Assembly (NCBI GenBank): GCA_002778195.1
Contig: PCDI01000005.1
Span: forward strand, 1,657,427 to 1,721,426
Reading direction: 5' to 3'
Source: Raffaelea ambrosiae
Lineage: Eukaryota > Ascomycota > Sordariomycetes > Ophiostomatales > Ophiostomataceae
Length of the DNA: 64,000 nt
Shown: one piece after another, positions 11,054 through 21,389 of the stretch
Layout: every line of letters begins with the position of its first letter
How positions within the stretch are numbered: position 1 is the first letter of the stretch
The notes under the pieces: generated by a model
What the model was told of the DNA's origin: nothing
What the model saw: the letters and a program-made list of their open reading frames with translations, nothing else
Database searches by the model: none
Made by a program: the position numbers and the translations under genes

Positions 11054-12128
11054 CTACAGCGATATGTCGATCGTCTCGTCTTCAATCTGCCCCACCGGGT
11101 TGTACGCACTGATGACGACTTCCTTGCCATTCGTCGAGCCGCGTTGGTACTCCTCGCCATCCTCGAGCATGTCTGCAGGCCGGTAGAGAATGTTCTCGGA
11201 CCAGGGCCGCTCCACGCCGCATCGGTAGCAAAATTCCCATTTTTCGTAGTTGGGCAACCCGCACTGCAGGACTCGTGTTAGTCTGCTAAGCTTGGGAAGC
11301 ATGGAACCTCTTCCTCCCCTCACCCATCACTGTAGCATGTTCCCCTCACCTCTGCACACTCCCATCCCTGCTTCGAGAGGCATGCCGGGTCTGCCTTGCC
11401 CACAAAAGACTTCCAGAATACCACACGAACTTGGGCGTAGAATCGTATCCTAGTCTTCGCAGCCGTCTTTACGTCGAAGTCGTTGCTGTCTGGTGACAGG
11501 CTGTAGCGGTCCGTGTCTTTCTTACTGGACGAGTCCATCTTACTGGTCGTGTCCTCGCCGTCCCCATAGACGACCATGCCTCTGTCGTCCAGAACTTGGC
11601 CCACCTCGCCGGATCGTGGCGGTGGACACCGGATGTGCAGGTGGCTGCCTAGCCGATGGTAGGCACATATTGCGTGTTCTCGCCGCCAGAACTCGAGAAA
11701 GGCATGACGTTCAACTGGAAAGTTAGAAAATTGGAGATTGGCGAGCAAGGGCAGACAGTTAACCAAAACAAGAGTGGACACGCACTTCGTCCCCGTTTTA
11801 TGACGTTACGTATGCGAATCTCGTGAAGGACGTATGGATCGACATCGGCCCGCCTGGCCAAGAGATGAAGGATCTGTATGCAAAGAAAGAGGGTGGAAGG
11901 GAGAGGACAACCTGTCAGTCACTGGAGATTTGAGAGTAGCAGNNNNNNNNNNNNNNNNNNNNGGGGGGGAACAAAGGCAGCAGGCCGCCTTCCCGGGCCG
12001 GCGCTTACAGCTGCAGGGGTTGTGCGGGCGTGGATGTTCTCCAGCACCAGAGTCTTGCTTAGGTATCTGTCGGGATCTGGGCGGGCGAGTGACTTCACGG
12101 CAGGAGCGGGCCCTGAATCCGAGTACAT
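11054..12128 (-). CDS. RanBP2-type zinc-finger protein, otherwise unknown
   Basis: This is a four-exon gene (12128-12009, 11873-11786, 11714-11350, 11263-11054) encoding 260 residues; exon phases join cleanly and the total is divisible by three. Introns have GTAAGC, GTGCGT and GTGAGG donors and CAG acceptors, with CTAAC branch points in the last two. The first intron contains the 20-N assembly gap. Near the C-terminus the sequence reads W-x-C-x3-C-x3-N-x6-C-x2-C (WECAEVCGLPNYEKW, then FCYRC). This matches the consensus of RanBP2-type zinc fingers, which bind RNA, ubiquitin or other proteins. The finger is divided by the last intron. The rest (RADVDPYVLHEIRIRNVIKR, HAFLEFWRREHAICAYHRLG) is a predicted alpha/beta segment I do not recognise. 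The finger is directly visible; a role in RNA or ubiquitin recognition is inference. Confidence 0.78.
11943..11962. other. Assembly gap (20 N)
   Basis: A run of N falls within the first intron of the RanBP2-finger gene, so no coding sequence appears to be lost. Confidence 0.95.
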
Positions 12129-14054
12129 TGGGGGGTTGGGCTGCCGAATAGTGAAGCTTCGTTCAGATGGTGGTGGGAGTAGTGATGATATCGAAAGGAG
12201 AGATGATAAATATATCAGAGGGTGGGCGTTCCAGGAGGAGAGGGGGGTATAAGTATGCCAAAGGGCCAGATGGGCAAGAGAGTGACGAAAGGCACAGCTG
12301 TGCTGTGGTCATGGCAGTTTCACGCAATGGGGTGATGAGCTGTCGTCCTCGTCTTGAAAAGGGGTGTGATGTCGGCGGCGCTTAAAATCTGCTGAGCATC
12401 GATGTCTAGTCGAAAGGTGGAAAAGCTGGCAAGGCGCGAGGGGACGAGATACGGGGGAGACTGGAAGGGGGGGGGTAGAGAGGTGAATGGCAGGTGAATG
12501 GCGTTTCTATGGCCGGAAATGCATGTGTCGCCCTTTTTTGGTCCTTGTCAGCTGGTGAGTAAGGATGTGGTGCTGTGTTTTTCGAGTTTGTTTGACGATA
12601 GAACAAAGGAGAGGCGAAGCCAGACAGGCGGGCCAAGACAACAGCAGCAGTTGTTGGCAAGAAAGATTACGAAAGAATGCAGGGAATGGATAAGTCGATG
12701 GAATGAATGGAAATGAGCGTGAAATGGGAGATGAGATGACCAGGACGTGGCGAGAGCTGCTGAAATGGCGATGTTGAAGATGAGGAGAAAAAGAGGGACA
12801 GCCAGATCGAGGAACTATGAGACAGCAGGTCGAGACACAGGAATGCAGGACATGCACAAGTCGAACGAACTCGCACTATTGGGCAGTCGCAGTGGTCTGC
12901 ATGGACGGTCTGCAAGGTCTGCGTTGGCCTCTGGTGTGCTGCAGCCTGCACGAGCACAATCGTGCCTGTCTCGTGTGCAGCTGCTTGCGTGTGTATATTT
13001 TTGCTTGTTTGGCTTGTTTGGCTTTTTGGGAGGGGGGGCTTGGGGAGGGGTGAATTCCCATAGGTTGTCAGAAGGCTGGCTTTCTGGCTGCCTCAGTCCG
13101 GGGATGTTTGAGAATCAGCACTCTAAGGAGAGCCAGCACGTGTGCAGAACGTGTCTGAGTCTGAAGAAGGAAAGAACGGCTGGAAGGGAGGGCAGCGGTG
13201 AGTCGAGAAAGGAAGGCGCGGGGTTGACAAAGGAGGCAGGCAGAGGGGAGGTGGACTTTCGGACGGACGATCAGGAAGAGCTAAGACAAGACTCGGAAAA
13301 GAAAGCAAAAGCATCAGAGAACCAGCGAACCAGAGAACCAGAGAGCCTGCCCACGCTGCCTGCGCTGTCAACACTGTCCACGGTCAACCAACCCTCAAAC
13401 CACCCATCCCTCCAACTCTCCTGCCTCCTGCCAACGCTTCTGCCAACGACCGGTATCTGCCATCTTTCCACTCCGGGAAGGAGCAACACTTTTCGCTCCT
13501 TCCCTGGTCTCGTCCGATTAGCTGGTTACACAGAAGGAAGCTACTGCCTGGTCATGCAGCTAAAACCGAAGCAGCTAAAGCGCGCGTGCATCTGCCCAGC
13601 TTCTCTCTCTCTCGCATTAATCATAGCACAGCTAATCATATCACAGTGTTGCAGTGCTTGACCGCCGTCCCATGGTCCGGCACCAGCGCCGGTGCCAGCT
13701 GGGCGACGATCCTCGAGGGGTAAACGTGCCCTAAGGACGGCAGCGGGGAACGTCAGCTGTCGTATTATTTGGTGTATTAGGTGTATTGGGTCCATTTGGG
13801 GCATCTGTGTCTCATTGCGTGCTATTTGGTGCCATTTGATGTACCATTCTGCGGGCTTTTATTTGTCTAGGCTGGACTTTAGGACGCTGTCGATTTTGGC
13901 GCGGTCCGATCTGCCATTTCTTATCTTGGTGCTTGCGTTCTAGTCGAAGCTACTCCTTTCTCTCTACCCGCATCGTGCTCGTACATACATCCCGCAGGGA
14001 TCGAACGACCGTGGATCCAGATCCATCCCAACCAGCGCCGGATCGAGAACCAGC
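12129..14054. other. Intergenic, about 1.9 kb, no gene seen
   Basis: The stretch lies between divergently transcribed genes, the RanBP2-finger gene on minus and the molybdopterin synthase gene on plus, so it should hold both promoters. A plus-strand frame at 12747-13661 is open but low in plausible protein character (runs of Lys/Arg, Ser and Pro) and matches no family I know. I read it as non-coding. Confidence 0.55.
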
Positions 14055-14993
14055 ATGAAGGGAGCCATGGCGCCGATGCCGCACAAGGGCGATGACGCCC
14101 GGCAGAAGGACGAACGGGACCACCAGGACCAACAGGAAGACCAGCCGAGCAGCCAGTCCGCTAGCCAGTCCGCTGGCCAGCTGGAGGACAGCCTGCAGGA
14201 CGGTGGCTGCTACGTCGCCCTGACCGTGCGCCCCCTGGACGTCACGGCCACCGTCAATCGTGTCCGCAGCCCCAAGGCGGGCGCAAACGTGCTATTTTCG
14301 GGTAAGCGTCGACTTGGCTGCTGGGCTGCTGGTGCTGCTGGTGCTGCTGGTGCTGCTGCATGGGCTGCGTGGGCTGCATGGGCTGGTGCATGGGCTGGTG
14401 CATTAGTCTGGCTGCAGTCTCTGTATGACGTCCCTCGCTGTGTCTGTAGCATCTGCGGAACCTGGTTCTCTCTCGAGTCTCTCATGGCGTCCCATGGGCT
14501 CTCCCAGCATTCCCATGACGTCTCTGTGGCAACTGCGCCATCTGCGGCACCTCTGGGCTCCCCTGTGCACTCTGCCACAGCAGCGTCTCATCTTCACCAG
14601 TGCCCTCCTTGACCTCTCTTGTTGGACACGGGCTGATTCCCAACAGGCACAACGCGAGACAACTTTGAGGGCCGCGCTGTGGCCACTCTCTGCTACTCGG
14701 CCTACCGGCCACGCGCTCTGCGGTCAATGCTAGACATTGCCACGGCCGTAAAGGCCAAATACGGCCTGCTGTCCGTCGCCGTCATCCACCGTCTAGGCCC
14801 TGTGACCATTGGCGAGGACAGTGTCCTCATCGCCGTCTCGGCACCCCACCGAAAGTCTGCCTGGCAGGCTGGCGAGGACTGTCTGGAGCAGGTCAAGGCC
14901 CGCGTGGAGATATGGAAGCGCGAAGACTTTGTTCCTGTCGGCGGGGAGGGCGATGAAGGAGAGAAAGTCTGGAGAGCCAACAAGGACGCATAA
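14055..14993 (+). CDS. cnxH: Molybdopterin synthase catalytic (large) subunit, MoaE/MOCS2B family
   Basis: This is a two-exon gene (14055-14301, 14647-14993) of 197 residues. The intron of 345 bp has a GTAAGC donor and an AACAG acceptor and is crossed in phase 1. The enzyme transfers sulfur from the thiocarboxylated small subunit to precursor Z (cPMP), making molybdopterin for molybdenum cofactor in the cytosol. Family hallmarks are FSGTTRDNFEGR spanning the splice junction, LCYSAYRPRA, LGPVTIGEDSVLIAVSAPHR and the C-terminal VKARVEIWKREDF. The two lysines in VKAR and WKRE occupy the positions of the catalytic lysines of MoaE. The N-terminal 50 residues are a hydrophilic Gln/Asp/Ser-rich extension (PSSQSASQSAGQ), longer than in bacterial MoaE. 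The gene for the small subunit (cnxG in Aspergillus) is not in this window. The symbol follows Aspergillus nidulans usage. Confidence 0.93.
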
Positions 14994-15182
14994 AGAGGGA
15001 AACGCGAAGATGGGCAGAAGCAGAGAATGAAGGAGGAGAAGGAGAGGGAGAAGGGACGAATAGTGTCAAGTTGGGAGAGGATACGAGCAGCAAAGGGCTT
15101 CGAGGGACTGCGAGAAGCAACCCGTGTCTAGAAAGAGGGGATGGCCTTGGTCTCTGGAAGCACAAAGATGCGAGGGAGAGGT

Positions 15183-15303
15183 AGGTCGACAGGTCGACTG
15201 GCATGGAAGGTCGACTGGCATATTCGGCAGGACGTCGACATACGAGCCAGCAAGCAAGTTGACGAGCAAGTCAACATGTCGCCATGTCAACAGGTCGACA
15301 GAC
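15183..15303. repeat. Cluster of GTCGAC palindromes with direct repeats
   Basis: Five GTCGAC hexamers occur in about 120 bp, and two of them start the direct repeat GGTCGACTGGCAT. Related GTTGAC and GTCAAC half-matches and CATGTCGCCATGTCAAC follow. It is non-coding, downstream of the molybdopterin synthase gene. Confidence 0.75.
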
Positions 15304-17387
15304 GATGGGGCGGTGGCGGGAACCGAGGAAATAAGGGACGTCACACCAAGGCCACGCCACAACCACGAAGAGGCCAACGTTGTAAATAGCACACGGTGAA
15401 AATCGCCTGGAGGAAGGGATGGCGGCACGAAGCACACAGACCATGGAGACGCCGGACGTGAGATACCAATGGAGATACAGCACGGAATACACTTCAGGAT
15501 ACAAATGGAGACACAAATAGAGCCATGGTTGACCACGGGAAATCGGTTGGAGCTCGTTTGGAGACGCTCTATTAGCACAGCTGTCCTCGGAGATCTGTTT
15601 TCGATGCAGGCCCGCCATACTGTGGCCGCTCTCACAGACGGCCTCGTACCTGCCTTGGAGAGCATGTCTCACACATCTTGACAGCAAAACGGCCGTATCA
15701 CGCACGGTTTCTCTCTCTCGGAGCTCTGTGTGCCCTCGAGTTGTCTCTGAGATGTCTCTTGTGTCCGAGAGACCCGCCGCCATATTTCATCGATCACCCC
15801 AGCAAGAAATGACTGATGAAACCTTTGGGCTCCGACAGTGCACCTCGGATCCATGCCCCGATTTCGGTGGTTTGCATCGTGTCAGAACTCAGCTGCCAAC
15901 CCTATTCTCATGTTGAGTTTCCCTGGTTTCCACACGAGTTTCCATATTGAGTATTCATTCGCAGGTGTCGTCTTCCTCCACCGTCGTCATATTGCGTTTC
16001 CGCTTGGGTCGTCCACTGCATCACTTAACTCGAAACAGCTGGATACATTTCCCGCTTACTCGTTCGTAATTGCTTTTCATCTAGCCTTGTCAACCACCGG
16101 CTAGCGATTGCTGGCCGGCCACAGCGCGACAGTGGACATTATACAAGCACAGAATCAGAGACACCTGGACACAACACCGCCGGCCTTTGTCACACCAGAC
16201 GCACACGCCACCTCTTGCAATTCATATGAGGACGTGTGGGGCCAAAGGGGGGAAGAGGACAGAAAGTGTTGGAGCAAGTAAGGTGAGCAAAGCAGGGAGC
16301 ACGGAAAGTAGCACGGGAAGGCGTGACCGGGGTTGCTTCCTGCCCCGACGTGTCTGCCCGCTCCGGTTGTTCCTTCCTGCAATTGTCTTACCTGTGTTTC
16401 TCCCCCCTCCTCCCCGGCCGGAATATTCCAACGCCGTGCCCGCACGCAGTCTTTCCCACCTGTCGCCTTGTCTGCGGCAAACGCCATCTGGCGGCCTGTC
16501 CTTTGCACTTTACTTGAGCACGCTTACCTGACACACACGATGCAGGCATCTGCGAGCCCCGGCTGCAGGCGTGTCCCCTTTGTGCTACGTGACGTGCCAG
16601 GCACGCTGTGGATCTGGTCCCAACGGCTGCTTGCACAGCCATTTTGGCTCATTTTGGCTTGTTTGAAGTTCTGAACCCGAAAGACGATACCGTTCTTTTC
16701 GGGAATCTCAAGCAGCACACGAATGGATTGTCAACCGAGTAAGAATCGAGGAGAGAAAGGAGAAACATCTGGAGACCTTCTGAAGATCGTCTGAAGGCCG
16801 GCCCGCTGACAACCAACAGTTTTGTCCTCCCACCCAGTTGGTATGAAGGGGTTAATACTGTCCTTCCTGGGTTCGGCTGTTCGAGGCAAGGGTGCAGCCG
16901 GACTCAAAACAAGCCAACAAGAGGACGAAGACAGTACGAGGAGGGAGAAGGGAGAAGCTTCTTTTCCCTGAAGAAAGGGGGCTGGAGTGCTTAAATGCAA
17001 ACACGGGACGAGCGTTTCGGCAGCAGCCAGGATCCTTCGTTGGTCATGCTGGATGCTTGTCGCAATGTCAGCAGCATCAGCATATCTTGCCAGGCCACGA
17101 TGCCATGTTATATTCATTGTACGGGACAGGGAAAGAGGAGATGCCCTGACACCCTCCACCGCTTCGCCCGGGGGTGAGCCCCTCGCTGTTCATATGGCAT
17201 GTATTAGTTCTGCCTTGCTTTTTTTCGTGCCTTGCTTTCTGCAGATGTGTTGATGCTTCCCTCAGTCCGATCCCTGGTCTCGTCCCCTGATATGGCCATG
17301 TGCAACATGCGGACAGCAAGCAAGTGCAAACAGGAAACAAGCAGACGGAGTGCGACGCTGGAAATACGAGCGGAGCAGAAAGGGGAA

Positions 17388-17451
17388 GAGAGGCTCCCAA
17401 GAGAGACTCCCAAGAGAGACTCCCAAGAGAGACTCCCAAGAGAGACTCCAG
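17388..17451. repeat. 13-bp tandem repeat, about five copies
   Basis: The unit GAGAGACTCCCAA is repeated at 17388, 17401, 17414 and 17427, with a partial fifth copy from 17440. The first copy differs at one base. It lies about 60 bp upstream of the TATA-like element of the next gene. Confidence 0.9.
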
Positions 17452-17507
17452 TACGAGGACTCGTGTCTACTGATCAGAAAGACAAGGAGCGAGAGCTGTG
17501 CCAAGGT

Positions 17508-17517
17508 GTATATATTG
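17508..17517 (+). promoter_or_regulatory. TATA-like element of the Thr-rich secreted protein gene
   Basis: GTATATATTG lies about 180 bp before the ATG of the next gene, followed by a CT-rich initiator-like leader. The assignment is by position and sequence only. Confidence 0.5.
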
Positions 17518-17693
17518 CTCTGGTCTCCCTCCTCTGGTCGCCTCCTGGACTCTTTCTTTTCTTCAGCAGCATCTCGAGACCGAGTCCAAGAGATCCAGAA
17601 GGAGCAGCCACTTCCTCTCAGTCGTTCACTCTTGACAGCCTCTTTCGCATTAGCACATTCGCTTCTTGACAATCCTTTTCCACTCTTTTCACC

Positions 17694-18937
17694 ATGAAGA
17701 CTTTGTCTCTCACGTCCGCCCTGGCGGCGGCTCTCCTGGTCCTGCCGGCCCTGGCCCGGCCTGCCGAGGTCATGGACCAGCTGGACGCCCGCGAGGAGGA
17801 GTATGACCCTAGCAAAGCCGTCCATCACAAGGGCCCCGGCAAAGGCGGGAACCCTCACAAGAAGGGCTGGCGTCATTGGCGCCGGAAGCCGGCCTCGACC
17901 GCGTCCGAAATGACCTGCACAGACACCACGACCTCGTCTGGGCAGACAGCCATCGCTATTCAGGTTACCTCCAGTGCTTCTACGGGTAAGTGGTTTGAAT
18001 TGGACAAAGAGCTGCGGCTGGGCGAACGCAGTCAAAGACTTGAGAACACTCGAACAAAGTGCCAACTTGACTCCTGCCAGTGACCGGCGATTCCGGTGGC
18101 GTGCCTTGGACGTCGGTTACGTACGTGACTACGACGGTGACCAGCCCGAAAACCGTAACGCCTACCGGCACTTCGCCGTCGACCACATCGTACACGGTCT
18201 CGCCCACGACGACGACTGAGTCGGACATCGATGGGTCCAGCCCCTGCACGGGCACGACGACGACGAAGACCCTGACCACAACCAAGACTACACCGATGAC
18301 TACGCCGACGACTACACCAACGACTACACCGATGACTACGCCGACGACTACTCCGACGACTACACCGATGACCACACCGACAACTACACCCGCGACTACG
18401 CCAAAGACACCCACTGGGACCAACCCGGACAGCTCGTCTTCCAAGACCACTGGCGCTTCGTCTGGGCCGTGGCTCAACTCGACAATGCAGATGTCCACCA
18501 TCACCTCGACCATCACGGGCACTTCGATCACGACTGCGTACACTGGTACCAATACCGGCATCATCACCATGACTACGACTAGGGTGGTTGTGACTACGAT
18601 CACCAAGGACACCAACATGCCCACCCTGCCGCCCTCGACTACTCAGCCGTCTCCCACTGGCACCCAGCCGCCTCCGGTTCCTGGGACGCCTACGTCGCAG
18701 CACGAGCCGGGGCAGAAGACGGCCTCGGAGACAAGCACAGGCACCTTTACATACACGACCAGTGGCTCGCACACAACGTCTACGATGACCGTCACCTTTA
18801 CCACTACGTTCTCCACAGGTGTCCCCTCTAGCATCCCATGGCTTCAGCCGAACAACTCCTTCCCGCCGGGCCTCGCGCCGAACTCGGGTACCGACTCTTC
18901 GACCACCACTGGTTACCCGACGGTTACTGGATATTAA
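17694..18937 (+). CDS. Secreted Thr/Ser-rich protein with TTP repeats
   Basis: This is a two-exon gene (17694-17985, 18081-18937) encoding 382 residues, joined in phase 1 across a 95-bp intron (GTAAGT donor, TGCCAG acceptor). The N-terminus has a clear signal peptide: MKTLSL, a hydrophobic core of Ala/Leu/Val, then LARPAEV. A short basic patch follows (KGPGKGGNPHKKGWRHWRR). Most of the rest is Thr/Ser/Pro-rich, including about ten tandem TTPMTTP/TTP units, and is expected to be heavily O-mannosylated. The C-terminus ends GYPTVTGY with no hydrophobic tail, so a GPI anchor is unlikely and release or loose wall association is more likely. No enzymatic domain is visible. I recognise only the architecture typical of fungal cell-wall or adhesin-like proteins, not a named family. 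Confidence 0.85.
18285..18410 (+). repeat. Tandem ACTACACCGATGACTACGCCGACG-like coding repeat
   Basis: A 12-bp unit coding for TTP(T/M) recurs about ten times inside the Thr-rich secreted protein gene. Repeat number is likely to vary between strains. Confidence 0.85.
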
Positions 18938-19932
18938 ATGGCGTGTCGAGGCAGTACTGGAAAAAGAATGCTTGGAGCACGACAAAAAGGTGGAAGCGGT
19001 GGAGAGGGAGAAGAGAAAGCAAAAGAACGCATGGGGACGGCAGAGGCGGGGAAAAAAAATAACCTTTCAATTCGATACAGACGTTCTATGGAAACAGCCT
19101 TTTTTTTTTCATTATTCAGCCACGGAACGTCTTCCTTATTTATTATTCAGTTACTTTGATATATGTCCTTTTGTCTCAATTCGCTACACTTTTTTCCAGT
19201 TACCAGGGTCTGCTTACCGTGGAGATATATGCATGGAGGGAATGTGAAGCCGGTTGACACAAAGTGAGTAGGCAGGCGACCAGGTTCTGACACAGTTCAG
19301 ACGTTTCACAGCACTGGGTCGAAACTGTGTTTTTCACATAGCCCCCCCCCTCTTTTTTTTTTTCAAAAGAAGGTTCCCACTTTCCGCTTGCCTGGATACC
19401 ACGTTCACGGAAACGACCCTAGTGCAAACTTGGCTGCGTGACTATTCTCTCTCAATTCTGGCCTGCCTGTCTCTTCTTTTTTTTTCTCTTCTTTTTTTGG
19501 AGCTCTCTCTCTCTCTGTTTTTGTCTTTCTGTGATGTGTTATGTACGGTATAAATAAAAGCCAAAAAAATAATGCGTCGTTGAGAATCCCCATTCCAAAA
19601 CCAGATGGCCCAGGTTCCCCAAGATGTAGCTGTATGAAAATAGAAAAGGAGAAATGAAAATGAGAAAATAAAGCGTAGTTAACAGGGAGAGAGGAGGAAA
19701 GAGCCTGCCAAAATAAAGAAAAGGAAAAATCCAAGAAAATAGACATTTCGGCGCAGAAGCTCTCCCTCTCCCACACAAAGGAAAAAAAAACAAAAAATCA
19801 ACCAACAACGACATCCAACACCCAGTGTTTACATGTACATCCCCACCCCCTTCCATCTACAAGTAGGTATCGCCCGTTCCAACAACTCGCCATCCCCTCC
19901 AGTCTGCCTTGACTCTCTCTGTCTCTCTCCTA
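18938..19932. other. Convergent intergenic region, about 1 kb
   Basis: This lies between the 3' ends of two secreted-protein genes. It holds T-rich tracts and an AATAAA-like run near 19554 and 19668 that could serve 3'-end formation. No gene was seen. Confidence 0.55.
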
Positions 19933-21389
19933 CTACTGCGCATCGCACGTCTGCTGCTGCGCGTTGCAGTCCGACACCGTCACGCCCGTCAGCGTGCCCG
20001 AGTTCACCGCGTTCGCGCAGGCGTTGTTCTGGACCGAGCACGCCCGCTGCACGGCGGCGGCCTTGTTCACAAAGGTGTCGCCGTTGACGGCAAACGGCCG
20101 GGTCGAGTCGCCCGAGTCGGTGACGGCCGGGGCTGCAATGCCGCCGAGGGCGCCCGAGCCAGTGGACGCAGTGCTTCCCGTAGAAGCGGAAGACGAAGAA
20201 GCAGCCGCAGCCGCAGCGGCCGACGTGGTGGAGGCATCCGAAGCGGCGGACACGGCGGCCGCATTGGCGCGGCCGCCCTTGTTGCCGCCCTTGCCGGACT
20301 TGGTGCTGGAGGTGGCGGCGGCGGCGGCGCTGGTGGTCTTGGAGGAGGCAGCGGCATTGTTGTTGGCGTTGTTGTTGTTGTTGTTGTTGGCATTGTTGTT
20401 GTTGGTGCTGGCGGCGCCGACGGTAAAGTACCGGCAGTCGTCCTGGGCGCCGCGCTGGGCCACGGGCATGATCACCGGCTGGTGGTTGGCGGCGCTGGAC
20501 ATGGTGCAGACGCGGTAGTTGCCGGCGGGCAGGCCGCCGGTGACGGCGGTGGTGACGGTGCCCTTGCCGTTGCCGGCGTCGTCGATGCCCTTGAAGAAGA
20601 CAAACTGGGAGGCGTCGAGGGGGCTGGTGAACTGGAAGGAGGAGCCGACGTCCTGGATGGTGATGTGGGTGTGGCCGACAATGTTGCCGCCGGTGAGGTC
20701 CTGGGGCGCCGAGTAGTAGGTGCTGGTGGCATTGGTAAAGGTGCCCAGGTTGAGGTTGTCGATGCTGGCGGTGACGTTGAACGTCGTGTCCGCATCGAGG
20801 TTGTCGTTGAGCTTGGGGTTGACAATCACGGTCGAGACCATGTTGGTCGTGGCCGGGATTTTGCCCATAACTGGGGAGGGTTAGCAAAAAGAGTAAGAAA
20901 AAAAAATTGTGTCCCATTCACAGGAGGCAAAGAAACAACAAGGAAAAAAAAACGTACCAATGCCGTTGCAAGAACCTGTCTTGACCTGGAGGCCGTTTGT
21001 CAGGGTCTGTCCTGAGCAGAAGTTGATAAAGTTGGCCTTGTCACTGTAAAATGGGTTAGTTGGATTTTTCGTGGGGGTTTTTTTTTTTCCGGAATGAACG
21101 AGAATCTCTCTCTACTGCCCACTCACGTTGCCGAGTTTGCCTGGCCATCTGCTGCCACATTGTTCTGCTGGCCCGTCGAGAAACTGCCCGTCTGGAGAGC
21201 ATTGGCGGACAGACAGGTGTTGCTAGCGGCATTGTTGTTGCCAGAGGCAGCACTGGTTGCAGCATTGTTGTTCCCGTTGTTGTTGTTGTTGTTATTGTTG
21301 TTGGTGTTGCCCTTGTTGTTTCTCTGCGGTGCGGCTTCGGCGAGGACAGCCAGGCTACCGAGAGCCAGGAGGACCGACTTGAGCATCAT
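19933..21389 (-). CDS. Secreted Asn/Ser/Ala-rich fungal protein (family often mislabelled 'ribosomal protein s17')
   Basis: This is a three-exon gene (21389-21127, 21043-20958, 20870-19933) of 428 residues; phases agree and introns have GTGAGT and GTACGT donors and CAG acceptors. A signal peptide (MMLKSVLLALGSLAVLAEA) is followed by an Asn-rich linker. The conserved core runs from CLSANALQTGSF through DKANFINFCSG and SCNGIVMGKIPATT to NYRVCTMSSAANHQPVI and DDCRYFTV, with about six cysteines probably in disulfides. A low-complexity Asn/Ala/Ser stretch leads to a second conserved module (GGIAAPAVTDSGDSTRPF ... QRACSVQNNACANAVNSG). Both modules recur in secreted proteins of Sordariomycetes. From memory, some entries carry the erroneous name 'ribosomal protein s17', but nothing here resembles ribosomal S17. 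Function is unknown; a cell-surface or host-interaction role is only a guess. Confidence 0.88.

Larger units (their letters stand above)
14994..17693. other. Intergenic, about 2.7 kb, no gene seen
   Basis: I could not support any gene. The stretch holds a cluster of GTCGAC palindromes (15183-15303), a 13-bp tandem repeat (17388-17451) and a TATA-like element (17508) for the following secreted-protein gene. Frames such as the minus-strand one at 15066-15665 look random. Confidence 0.55.

Noticed and set aside
12747..13661. 304-residue plus-strand frame
   Set aside because: Mixed low-complexity sequence with no conserved segment. It lies in the promoter region between divergent genes.
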